This document shows positions 36,001-48,800 of a DNA stretch of 64,000 nt, piece by piece. Position 1 is the stretch's first letter, and each line of letters begins with the position of its first letter. The position numbers and the translations under genes were made by a program. The notes beneath the pieces were generated by a model. It saw only the letters and a program-made list of their open reading frames with translations. It had not been told where the DNA came from and made no database searches. This DNA comes from Azorinus chamasolen (taxonomy: Eukaryota > Mollusca > Bivalvia > Cardiida > Solecurtidae): NCBI GenBank assembly GCA_963576725.1, contig OY755240.1, positions 57,908,633 to 57,972,632 of the forward strand, read 5' to 3'.

Positions 36001-36900
36001 TAATACCACAAGTGTGTACATACTTAAGCCTCATGCATAGACACAGGACCTTCCGTTTAATATGTGAAGAGAGATATACCCTATATCCGACAGATCTTTC
36101 TGTAATTTTGCAAAAAAGATATTCATTGCTAGAGTAATTCCATATAAACGATAATTATTGAGCTGAAAACGCGATATTTGTAATACAATAAGGCAAATGT
36201 CCCCTTGCTGTGGGGACATTTGTCACATTGAATAAACAGTATGCATTCATTGCAAAATCTACTGAACAAGCATTATTTCTCCAGATCTAAGTATATTTCT
36301 TTTCACGTCTATCAATATATTCCGCTACACATTTTCTGCAATATGAAATATAACAAGCAAATTCATAGAATTGATATCCCCTGCCAAAGTTATTACCTAA
36401 TAAAACGGCAAATAATGATGGGGTGATCTTATCATTAGATAATCAATTAAAAACATGAGGACTATGATAGCCCTGGATCGCTATTTAAGCAGGTTTTACT
36501 TACCTTTGATACATACTGATTCCTTACATATATATTTTGACCAACTTTATGAATATTGGGCAATATTACTGCTTTCTATGACAATTGTTATTAATTGTGT
36601 GATACAGAATGATCCACAGCAAGGGGACATTTGCCTTATTGTATTACAAAAAGTGTAGACCTAGACTGGCTGCTACATCTCCACTGTGGCATCTGATCAA
36701 GTCTAACTACTTTTTGCATTAGTTGTAGTTTGTATATACTATACAGCTTATTCGGATATAGTGTATCATTACATATCGGATTGAATGCTGCATTTGTGAC
36801 GTGGTTGCTGATCTATTTCTGAAGTGTTTGAATCATAAGCCCTATTTTATCTTGACACTGCTTGAGTATGAAAGCTGTATAAAGCATATTCAAGTACTTA
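36001..36900. repeat. Satellite M5 relative with templated inverted insertion
   Basis: Paralogous to 40305-41160. A segment at 36181-36217 is the exact reverse complement of 36614-36650 and is absent from the 40.4-kb paralogue. It creates a local CAAATGTCCCC hairpin (36194-36222). Confidence 0.75.
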
Positions 36901-36924
36901 ATGCAAAACAGTAACAAAGCAATA

Positions 36925-37700
36925 AATATCCCTCTGCTTTTAGAAGGTGATAAGAGCAATAAATACATTATTTTAGTGTATCAAAGGGGAACAACTCCTA
37001 AAAGCCGAATGTCATCTGAAAAAGTAATACATGGGAACGATGTCATGGCCATAACAAAGATACATGTTGAGTTTCATTGCATTCTGTCAATCCGTAACAA
37101 AGATATAGAATTGGTCGTAAAAATGTGAATTTTGAGTATCAAAGGGCAATAACTTCTAAATATTACAAGTGACTTGGAAAGTAATAAATGGGAATAATGC
37201 CCAATTGATAACAAATAGCCATGTAAATTTTCATTGAATTCTATCAATCCGCTACAGAGATATGGCATCGGACAGGAAAAATGTTTGTTTTTTTATATAG
37301 AAGGGCAATAACTCCTGAATGCCACAGGCTATCTGGAAAGGTAATACATGGAAATGATGCCCCAGTGAAAACAAATATTCATGTAAAATTTCATTAATTT
37401 TTGTTCATCCGTTCAAGAGATATGGCATCAAAAGGTAAAAATGTCATTTTTGCTTATAAAGGGCAATAACTCCTAAATGTCACAAGCAATCTGAAAAAGT
37501 AATACAGGGGAACGATGCCCCAGTGATAACAAACAGTCATGTAAAGTTTAATTGAATTCTGTTAATCACTTACAGAGATATGGCATCGGACGGAAACCGG
37601 ACGGATGAATGGATGGAAAGATGGAAGGACAGAAAGATGGAAAGAAGGCCGGACGAAAAAACTCAAAACAGCATCCCTCTGCCTTTGGCAGGGGATAATA
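36925..37700 (+). mobile_element. Second pearl-like element
   Basis: Four diverged core repeats of about 155-160 bp are marked by agggcaataactcctaaa or variants, near 36985, 37140, 37301 and 37458. A GACGG/GATGG microsatellite (about 37585-37655) and a hairpin atccctctgcc-ttt-ggcaggggat (37671-37694) follow. A truncated relative lies at 41178-41518. Confidence 0.7.
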
Positions 37701-38262
37701 AAATATGGATAATTGGTATTATGGCGAATATAGTGAATTATTTCGCTTTAGGACGAAGTATCCCCAGTGATAACAAACAGTCATGTAAAGTTAATTGAAT
37801 TCTGTCAATCCGTTACAGAGATATGGCATCGGACGGAAACCGGACGGATGGATGGATGGAAAGACGGAAGGACAGAGAGACGGAAATACGGAAAGATGGC
37901 CGGACGGACAAACTCAAAACAGTATCCCTCTGCCTTTGGCAGGGGATAATAAAATATGGATAATTGGTATTATGGCGAATATAGTGAATTATTTCGCTTT
38001 AGGGCGAAGTATCCCCAGTGATAACAAACAGTCATGTAAAGTTTCATTGAATTCTGTCAATCCGTTACAGAGATACGGCATCGGACGGAAAACCGGACGG
38101 ACGGATGGATGGAAAGACAGAAGGACAGAAAACGGAAAGACGAAAGGATGGCCGGACGGACAAACCCAAAACAGAACCCATCTGTCTTTGGCAGGAGATA
38201 ATAAAATATGGATAATTGGTATTATGGCGAATATAGTGAATTATTTCGCTTTAGGACGAACT
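37518..38262. repeat. Chimeric triplication of element end plus satellite
   Basis: Three tandem units of about 245-250 bp start at ccccagtgataac (37518, 37762, 38012). Each contains the last core piece of the pearl-like element, its microsatellite, its hairpin and about 60 bp of satellite M1 up to the core hairpin. A 158-residue open frame across this is an artefact of the repeat. Confidence 0.85.
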
Positions 38263-38890
38263 AGTTTCTAGTTTGAGAAATAATGCTCTTACTTGAGGTT
38301 TTAATATCAGTTGGGCGCAAACGCGTATTTTTAATAAGGTTATATAATTATATCACGTTATTTGACCCTAGAAACATTCCTTCCTTGTCGCGGTTCTTGG
38401 ACTTCATTGTCAAAGGATTTGACAGAGATTATCCCCTGTGCTAAGAACTAAAATGAAGACAGGTTGGTGTTTTTTAACCCTTGCACTGCTTCGCAATGAA
38501 TGATATTAGCCGTAATCACCTTCTTGAAATCATCATTTCATCTTATCATCACACTTTATTCACTGACGTTATATGACCTATTCTGTGTCGCAATGCCGTA
38601 AAATCTCAACTCAACAAACGAACTAAACAACACGTTATTTCTAAGGATAATTGAAAAATAAATTAACATAAATAAGGAGAAGCTGAAACTGAACGGAATC
38701 TGCCAATGGAGATCACACATTTCTGTTATAAACTACTTAATTAATTCTGGATAAGAGTAATGAGAATAATTCTGCATCGACGAAACTTACATAAACATGC
38801 AGCAACAACTCTAGTTGAACACATAATTAATCCTTAGCGATGGACAGAGTACCAAAGGGCCGTCACAACGGAGCTATTTAAACAAATAAA
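38263..38890. other. Noncoding DNA, partly duplicated
   Basis: Unremarkable except that 38775-38886 recurs at 41517-41632 (gcatcgacgaaacttacat and on). Confidence 0.55.
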
Positions 38891-40044
38891 GAAAATCAAT
38901 AGTCATCCCATATAAACGAGTATTATTGAGCCGATCGTTCGATATCTGAATGTTGCCACGTTGAATAAACATTATGCATTTATTTTTCTAGATCTAATTA
39001 TATTTTCTTTAACGTCTATCATTATATTTCGCTACGCTATTTCTGCAATATGAAATGTAATAAAATATGGATAATTGGTATTACGGCGAATATAGTGATA
39101 TATTTCGCTTTAGGACGAAGTAGTTTCTAGTTTGAGAAATAATGCTCCGACTTTAGGTTTTAATATAAATATATTGCAACACAAAAGGAGAAAATTGCAG
39201 ACTCGGTTTTATTGAGTCTATAAAACTATTAACTATTAAAACAATTAACTATTAAAACTATTAATAAATTATATCATTGCTATTATTTTGGATTGTGTGA
39301 ATAGGGGATTGAAATGAATTTGTATAGAATAAATATCGATAATTAGTATAGATGGAAAAGTATTAAAGTCAAGCAGACAAATCAACATACAAGAATCAAC
39401 CACCACCAAAACACCAAAACACATCAAAACCAAAATGCAGTGTATTATTTTGATATATGGCAAAATAGGTATTACCTTATGGAATATTTCTCTTGAGGTG
39501 AAATGTCGATCATTTATCTGTGCAAATGTGTTATATTATCGTTTGCTTGACTTTACTACTTTTTCATTTAGAAGTTATTTCATTGCTATCAAATTATATG
39601 TAGAGAGGAATAAAAATGAATATTTTTTTACAAAGGTATAGATAATTGGTATTGTGGCGAATACAGTGCATTATTTCGCTTTAGGGCGAAGTAGTTTCTT
39701 GCTTAGGAAATATTGCTCTGGCTTGAGATTTTGATTACTATTCGGTGCAATTGTTATTACATTCTCGTTGATTATGATTTATTATACGTCCCTTTTAGGA
39801 ATGTGTTGTTGGTGGTTGGTCGGACAAATTTTAAGGTAAATGTTAGTTCATACTTGTAGCCAATCGGAATCAGGGTAGATATATAGCATCATTTCGCTTT
39901 AGGGCGAGGTAATTTCTAGCTTATGAGAGAGTGGAAAGGTTTCCATAATGGTACAGCGCAATTGTGTTTTGTTTCTCCTAAATAAAATTATATTATTGCT
40001 AAACAGCATATTGCATTTGGAAATGCTGTAGAAATTAAATTCTG
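38890..40044. repeat. Higher-order satellite, block 2
   Basis: One M5-M1-M2-M3-M4 order with the usual family X and G fragments; the anchor is altered to aagtattaaagtc at 39358. Confidence 0.75.
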
Positions 40045-40260
40045 AAATTGGGTGATCCTTCTAAAGCAAAAGTAGAAATACAAAAAGAGAAAATTGCAGA
40101 CGCAATTTTATTGAGTCTGTTTATGAGTAGTAATTGAAAGTGCAACACTACTCAGGCCCCCTAGCACTGCCTTAAGCAGTATTCAAAACTAAACTAATAA
40201 AATCAGACCAAATGATCCCGAAGGACCAGAAAATATAACAACACTGAAAATATATGTTGA
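40045..40260 (-). mobile_element. Family X element
   Basis: Diverged full-length copy, same position within the satellite unit as 35095 and 45597. Confidence 0.7.
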
Positions 40261-41640
40261 TATTTTCTCGATTTATTCTTACAATTTAACACGTTATTTG
40301 CAGTGTGTACATACTCAAGCCTCATGCATAGACACAGGACCTTCCGTTTAAGATGTGAAGGGAAATATACCCTATATCCGACAGATGTTTCTGTAATTTT
40401 GAAAAAAGATATTCATTGATAGAGTAATTCCATATAAACGATAATTATTGAGTTGAAAACGCGATATTTGAATGTTGTCACATTGAATAAACAGTATGCA
40501 TTCATTGTTAAATCTACTGAATAAACACTATTTCTCCAGATCTTAGTATATTTTTTTCCACGTCTATCAATATATTCCGCTACACATTTTCTGCAATATG
40601 AAATGTAACAAGCAATTTCATAGAATTGATATCCCCTTCCAAAGGTATTACCTAATAAAACGGCACATAATGGTTGGGTGATCTTATCATTAGATAATCA
40701 ATTAAAACATGAGGACTATGATAGCCCTGGATCGCTAAAGCAGGTTTTACTTGCCTTTGATACATACTGATACCTTACATAAATATTTTGACCAACTTTA
40801 TGAATATTGGGCCAAATTAATGCTTTCTACGACAATTTTTAATACTTGTGTGATACTGAATGAGCCACAGCAAGGGGGAAATTGCCTGATTGTATTACAA
40901 AAAGTATAGACCTAGACTGGCTGTTGCATCTCCACTGTGGCATCTGATCCAGTCTTACTACTTTTTGCATTAGTTGTTGTTTGTATATGCTATACAGTTT
41001 ATTCGGATATAGTGTCTCATTTCATATCGGATTGGATGCTGCATTGGTGACGTGGTTGCTGATCTATTTCTAAAGTGTTTGAATCATAAGGCCTATTTTA
41101 TCTTGACACTGCTTGAGTATGAAAGCTGTATAAAGCATATTCAAGTACTTAATATAAAACAGTATTGAATTCAATACAATATCCCTCTGCTTGTAGAAGG
41201 GATAATAGCAATAAATACATGACTTTGTGTATCAAAGGGGAAGAACTCCTAAAAGCCGAATGTCATCTGAAAAAGTAATACATAGGAACGATGCCATGGT
41301 CATAACAAAGATATCTGTTGAGTTTCATCATTCTGTCAATCCGTTGCAAAGATATAGAATGGTCGGAAAAAATGTGATATTTTAGTATCAAAGGGCAATA
41401 ACTTCTAAATATTACAAGCAATCTGGAAAAGTAATACATGGCAACGATGCTCCAGTTATAACAAAATAGTCATGTCAAGTTTCATTGAATTCTATCAATC
41501 CGCTACAGAGATATTGCATCGACGAAACTTACATAAACATGCAGCAACAACTCTAGTTGAACACATAATTAATCCTTAGCGATGAACAGAGTACCAAAGG
41601 GCCGTCACAACGGAGCTATTTAAACAAAGAAAATCACATT
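40261..41640. repeat. Paralogue of 36.0-37.2 kb plus pearl fragment
   Basis: It matches 36005-37255 with divergence, then breaks inside a pearl-like core repeat at about 41517 and continues with the segment shared with 38775. Confidence 0.7.
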
Positions 41641-42670
41641 TGTGTATCTAATGAAAACCATAGTGCAACTATTCATGAGAATAAACTATATGCAGACACA
41701 TACCTTTCAATTATGAGATAGGATGTTTGATATGGAAACACTAGGATGCTTGATATGGAAACACCAACCACTTGATGGGTGCCACGTAGAGCTTGTCACA
41801 TGTCTATTCACAAACCGAGGATGAATTTAGCTCTATCATTGATTTTATTCCACATTTAATGATGCACAATGGAAAACTATGATACGAGAAATATAGGTAA
41901 ACTAGTGATTTAGATGTTTTCGTGTTACTCTGTAAAGTGGTGCTGATGACATCAGTACTATGACGGTGCCTTACAGTATTCTTTTGTATTTAAAGATAGT
42001 AACCCTACAACTGTCGGATTCTTAAACAGGGTTTCAAAGAGAATCAGTCAAAATTTGATAAATATTAATGTAGCATAAATGTTGAAGACTATCACAATTG
42101 TCCGCCACGGAGAGAGGTTCTACAACTGCAACAAAGTGATATATTTCTTTTGAACCTATTAAAAACCGTTTTTGTCGATAACGTATAAAATCGAATATGA
42201 AAGAGTGGATGTCATATGTACAACTAATTTACGTTGATTACTTTGAAAGTAGTCATGTGTCATAGGATCGCTGTATCATGTGGTAGAGAAATAAAATATT
42301 AGACACAAACTATATCTTTGTTGTTATTGACGTATCTTGGCCTTTACACAAGTCTACCAGTCACCCCGTAATTCTCGTTGTATTATTACCAACTTATATT
42401 ATTCTATATATTATACTATAATAATATGGCCCTTCTACTAATTACTGCTTATTAATCCTGTAACGTGATCGACATGGGACCACAAATGCAACGCCTCGTT
42501 GCATTTGCCGTTTTGTTATTGACATGGACACGTGTGTTGTCCTGAAAGAATAATATATCTATGATATATCTCTATTTGCAGACTCTTGCTTTGTTGTCTT
42601 CCCACTGCAACGCACACATCGAATTCACAAATTCATACCGAAAGAGCTACGTCGGCATTGGCGCCCCACG
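41641..42670. other. Apparently single-copy noncoding DNA
   Basis: No gene is seen. It has a 23-bp tandem duplication around ggatgtttgatatggaaaca (41729 and 41752) and a 10-bp perfect hairpin AAATGCAACG...CGTTGCATTT (42484-42506). Confidence 0.5.
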
Positions 42671-42859
42671 TTGGACGTTGTTGTGTTTTTGTGTGACATG
42701 CTGTCTATCGATGTTTTGGTTGGGATTGAGTCTTGTATGTGACTTTTTCCTGTATGTGTATGTGTGTATGTGAATAAATTGCTATATAAATTGCTTTCTG
42801 TCGGTGTGTTCGTGATGCTGGCGTTTTGTGTGTGGCTTTTCCTGCTTGACTTTACTTTT

Positions 42860-45800
42860 TTTTCACATTATGAGAGAGTGGAGAGGTTTCCATAATGGTT
42901 CGACGCAATTGTTTTGATTCTCCTAAATGAAATTATATTATTGCTTAACAGCATATTGCTTTTGGAAATAACGCAGTAATTACGTTGATATTTTCTCGAT
43001 TTATTCATACAATTTAACACGTTTTTGCAGTGTGTACATACTCAAGCCTCTTTCATAGACACAGGACCTTCCTTTTAGGATGTGAAGATATATACCCTAT
43101 ATCTGACAGATGTTATTTTAATTTTGAAAAAAAGATAATCGTTGATTAATTCATCCCATATAAACGAGTATTATTGGGCCGAACACGCGATATCTGAATG
43201 TTGCCACATTGAATAAACATTATGCATTAATTTTTCTAGATCTAAGTATATTTTCTTTAACGTCTATCATTATATTTCGCTACGCAATTTCTGCCATATG
43301 AAATGTAATAAAATATGGAAAATTGGTATTATGTCGAATGTATTGAGATATTTCGCTTTAGGACGAAGTATTTTCTAGTTTGAGAAATAATGCTCCGACT
43401 TTAGGTTTTAATATAAGTTGGTCGCAAAGATTTGTAAATGTTCCTTAATGAGGTTATATAATAGCCATATATAAATTCTGAAGACAGGTGATCCCCCGAA
43501 AGCAAATATTGCAACAGAAAAGGAGAAAATTGTAGACTCGGTTTTATTGAGTCTATAAAACTATTAACTATTAAAACTATTAACTATTAAAACTATTAAT
43601 AAATCATATCATTGCTATTATATTGGATTGTGTGAATAGGGGATTGAAATGAATTTGTATAGAATAAATATCGATAATCAGTATAAATGGAAAAGTAGTA
43701 AAGTCAAGCAGACAAATCCACATACAAGACGCAACCACCACCAAAACACCAAAACACACCAAAACGAAAATGCAGTGTATTATTTTGATACATGGCAAAA
43801 TAGGTTTTACCTCATGGAATATATCTCTTGAGGTGAAATGTCGATCATTTATCTGTGCAAATGTGTTATATTCTCGTTTGCTTGACTTTACTACTTCTTT
43901 ATTTAGAAGTTATTTTATTGCTATCATATCAAATTATATGTAGAGAGGAATAAAAATGAATATTTTTTACAAAGGTATAGATAATTGGTATTGTGGCGAA
44001 CACAGTACATTATTTCGCTTTAGGGCGAAGTAGTTTTTAGCTTAGGATATATTGCTCTGGCTTGAGATTTTGATATCTTTCGGTGCAATTGTTATAACAT
44101 TCTCGTTGATTATGATTTATTATACGTCCCTTTTAGGAATGTGTTGTTGGTGGTTGGTCGGACATATTTTAAGGTAAATGTTAGTACATACTTGTAGCCA
44201 ATTGGAATAAGGGTAGATATATAGCATCATTTCGCTTTAGGACGAGGTAATTTCTAGCTTATGAGAGAGTGAAAAAGTTTCCATAATGGTACGGCGCAAT
44301 TGTGTTTTGATTCTTCTAAATAAAATTATATTATTGCTAAACAGCATATTGCTTTTGAAATTGCTGTATTTATTAAATTTTGAAAATGGGTGATCCTTCC
44401 AAAGCAAAAGTAGAAATGCAAAAAGAGAAAATTGCAGCCATATTTAATAAACATTATGCATTAATTTTTCTAGATCTAAGTATATTTTCTTTAACGTCTA
44501 TCATAATATTTTGCTACGCAATTTCTGCAATATGAAATGTAATAAAATATGGATAATTGGTATTATGGCGAATATAGTTATGTATTTCGCTTTAGGACGA
44601 AGTAGTTTCTAGTTTGAGAAATAATGCTCCGACTTTAGGTTTTAATATAAGTTGGTCGCAAAGATTTGTAAAGTTTCCTTAATGAGGTTATATAATTGCC
44701 ATATATAAATTCTGAAGACAGGTGATCCCCCGAAAGCAAATATTGCAACAGAAAAAGACAAAATTGCAGACTCGGTTTTATTGAGTCTATAAAACTATTA
44801 ACTAATAGTTAAAACTATTAATAAAATTATATCATTGCTATTATATTGGATTGTGTGAATAGGGGATTGCAATGAATTTGTATAGAATAAATATCGATAA
44901 TCAGTATAAATGGAAAAGTAGTAAAGTCAAGCAGACAAATCCACATACAAGACGCAACCACCACCAAAACACACCAAAACGAAATTGAAGTGTATTATTT
45001 TGATACATGGCAAAATAGGTTTTACCTCATGGAATATATCTCTTGAGGTGAAATGTCGATCATTTATCTTAGCAAATGTGTTATATTCTCATTTGCTTTG
45101 ACTTTACTACTTCTTCATTTAGAAGTTATTTTATTGCTATCATATCAAATTATATGTAGAGAGGATTAAAAATGAATATTTTTTTACAAAGGTATATATA
45201 ATTGGTATTGTGGCGAAAACAGTACATTATCTCGCTTTAGGGCGAAGTAGTTTTTTGCTTAGGATATATTGCTCTGGCTTGAGATTTTGATATCTTTTCG
45301 GTGCAATTGTTATAACATTTTCGTTGATTATGATTTATTATACGTCCCTTTTAGGAATGTGTTGTTGGTGCTTGGTCGGACATATTTTAAGGTAAATGTT
45401 AGTACATACTTGTAGCCAATTGGAATAAGGGTAGATATATAGCATCATTTCGCTTTCGGGCGAGGTAATTTCTAGCTTATGAAAGAGTGGAAAAGTTTCC
45501 ATAATGGTACAGCGCAATTGTGTTTTGATTCTCCTAAATAAAATTATATTATTGCCAAACAGCATATTGCTTTTGGAAATACTGTATTAATTAAATTTTG
45601 AAAATGGGTGATCCTTCAAAGCAAAAGTAGAAATGCAAAAAGTGAAAATTGCAGACGCGATTTTATTGAGTCTGTTCATGAGTAGTAATTAAAAATGCAA
45701 CACTACTCACACCCCCTAACACTGGCTTAAGCAGTATTCAGATTTCAAAACTAATTACATCAGACCTAATGATCCCGAATGACCAGAAAATATAACAACA

Positions 45801-48800
45801 CTGAAAATATAAGTTGATTATCTCAATTTATTTATTCAATTTAACACGTTATTTGCAGTGTGTATATACTCAAGCCTCATGCATAGACACAGGACCTTCC
45901 GTTTAAGATGTGAAGGGAGATATACCCTATATCCGACAGATGCTTCTGTAATTTTGAAAAAAGATATTCATTGATAGAGTAATTCCATATAAACTATAAT
46001 TATTGAGCTGAAAACGCGATATTTGAATGTTGCCATATTTAATAAACATCATGCATTTATTTTTCTAGATCTAAGTATATTTTCTTTAACGTCTATCATA
46101 ATATTTCGCTACGCAATTTCTGCAATATGAAATGTAATAAAATATGGATAATTGGTATTATGGCGAATATAGTGATATATTTCGCTTTAGGACGAAGTAG
46201 TTTCTAGTTTGAGAAATAATGCTCCGACTTTAGGTTTTAATACAAATTGGTCGCAAAGAGTTGTAAAGTTTCCTTAATGAGGTAATATAATTGCCATATT
46301 TAAATTCTGAGGACAGGTGATCACCGAAAGCAAATATTGCAACAGAAAAGGAGAAAATTGCAGACTCGGTTTTATTGAGTCTATAAAACTATTAACTATT
46401 AAAACAATTAACTATTAAAACTATTAATAAAATTATATCATTGCTATTATATTGGGTTGTGTGAATAGGGGATTGAAATGATTTTGTATAGAATAAATAT
46501 CGATAATCAGTATAAATGGAAAAGTAGTAACGTCAAGCAGACAATCCACATACAAGACGCAACCACCACCAAAACACCAAAACACACCAAAACGAAAATG
46601 CAGTGTATTATTTTGATACATGGTAAAATAGGTTTTACCTCATGGAATATATCTCTTGAGGTGAAATGTCGATCATTTATCTGTGCAAATGTGTTATATT
46701 CTCGTTTGCTTGACTTTACTACTTCTTTATTTAGAAGTTATTTTATTGCTATCATATCAAATTATATGTAGAGAGGAATAAAAATGAATATTTTTTACAA
46801 AGGTATAGATAATTGGTATTGTGGCGAACACAGTACATTATTTCGCTTTAGGACGAAGTATTTTCTAGTTTGAGAAATAATGCTCCGACTTTAGGTTTTA
46901 ATATAAGTTGGTCGCAAAGATTTGTAAAGTTTCCTTAATGAGGTTATATAATAGCCATATATAAATTTTGAAGACAGGTGATCCCCCGAAAGCAAATATT
47001 GCAACAGAAAAGGAGAAAATTGTAGACTCGGTTTTATTGAGTCTATAAAACTATTAACTATTAAAACTATTAACTATTAAAACTATTAATAAATCATATC
47101 ATTGCTATTATATTGGATTGTGTAAATAGGGGATTGAAATGATTTTGTATAAAATAAATATCGATAATCAGTATAAATGGAAAAGTAGTAAAGTCAAGCA
47201 GACAAATCCACATACAAGACGCAACCACCACCAAAACACCAAAACACACCAAAACGAAAATGCAGTGTATTATTTTGATACATGGCAAAATAGGTTTTAC
47301 CTCATGGAATATATCTCTTGAGGTGAAATGTCGATCATTTATCTGTGCAAATGTGTTATATTCTCGTTTGCTTGACTTTACTACTTCTTTATTTAGAAGT
47401 TATTTTATTGCTATCATATCAAATTATATGTAGAGAGGATTAAAAATGAATATTTTTTACAAAGGTATAGATAATTGGTATTGTGGCGAACACAGTACAT
47501 TATTTCGCTTTAGGGCGAAGTAACTTTTAGCTTAGGATATATTGCTCTGGCTTGAGATTTTGATATCTATTCGGTGCAATTGTTATAACATTCTCGTTGA
47601 TTATGATTTATTATACGTCCCTTTTAGGAAAGTGTTGGTGGTGGTTGGTCGGACATATTTTAAGGTAAATGTTAGTACATACTTGTAGCCAATTGGAATA
47701 AGGGTAGATATATAGCATCATTTCGCTTTAGGGCGAAGTAATTTCTAGCTTATGAGAGAGTGAAAAAGTTTCCATAATGGTACGGCGCAATTGTGTTTTG
47801 ATTCTCCTAAATAAAATTATATTATTGCTAAACAGCATATTGCTTTTGAAATTGCTGTATTAATTAAATTTTGAAAATGGGTGATCCTTCCAAAGCAAAA
47901 GTAGAAATGCAAAAAGAGAAAATTGCAGCCATATTTAATAAACATTATGCATTAATTTTTCTAGATCTAAGTATATTTTCTTTAACGTCTATAATAATGT
48001 TTCGCTACGCAATTTCTGCAATATGAAATGTAATAAAATATGGATAATTGGTATTATGGCGAATATAGTTATGTATTTCGCTTTAGGACGAAGTAGTTTC
48101 TAGTTTGAGAAATAATGCTCCGACTTTAGGTTTTAATATAAGTTGGTCGCAAAGATTTGTAAAGTTTCCTTATTGAGGTTATATAATTGCCATATATAAA
48201 TTCTGAAGACAGGTGATCCCCCGAAAGCAAATATTGCAACAGAAAAGGAGACAAAAATGCAGACTCGGTTTTATTGAGTCTATAAAACTATTAACTATTA
48301 AAACTATTAACTATTAAAACTATTAATAAATCATATCATTGCTATCATATTGGATTGTGTAAATAGGGGATTGAAATGATGTTGTACAAAATAAATATCG
48401 ATAATCAGTATAAATGGAAAAGTAGTAAAGTCAAGCAGACAAATCCACATACAAGACGCAACCACCACCAAAACACCAAAAGACACCAAAACGAAAATGC
48501 AGTGTATTATTTTGATACATGGCAAAATAGGTTTTACCTCATGGAATATATCTCTTGAGGTGAAATGTCGATCATTTATCTGTGCAAATGTGTTATATTC
48601 TCGTTTGCTTGACTTTACTACTTCTTTATTTAGAAGTTATTTTATTGCTATCATATCAAATTATATGTAGAGAGGAATAAAAATGAATATTTTTTACAAA
48701 GGTATAGATAATTGGTATTGTGGCGAACACGGTACATTATTTCGCTTTAGGACGAAGTATTTTCTAGTTTGAGAAATAATGCTCCGACTTTAGGTTTTAA

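Noticed and set aside
37795..38271. 158-codon plus-strand open frame with repeated WMDGKTEG-like segments
   Set aside because: It follows the chimeric tandem repeat and its microsatellite; periodicity explains it.
42655..42690. ggcgccccacgttggac, similar in style to LTR retrotransposon primer-binding sites
   Set aside because: No LTR ends, polypurine tract or gag/pol remains are seen nearby, and the match to a tRNA end could not be verified.
43604..43798. Recurrent 64-codon minus-strand frame in satellite units, also near 47094, 48331, 48993 and 50230
   Set aside because: It spans satellite, family G and repeat joints; no start context, splice sites or known domain; repeats explain the recurrence.
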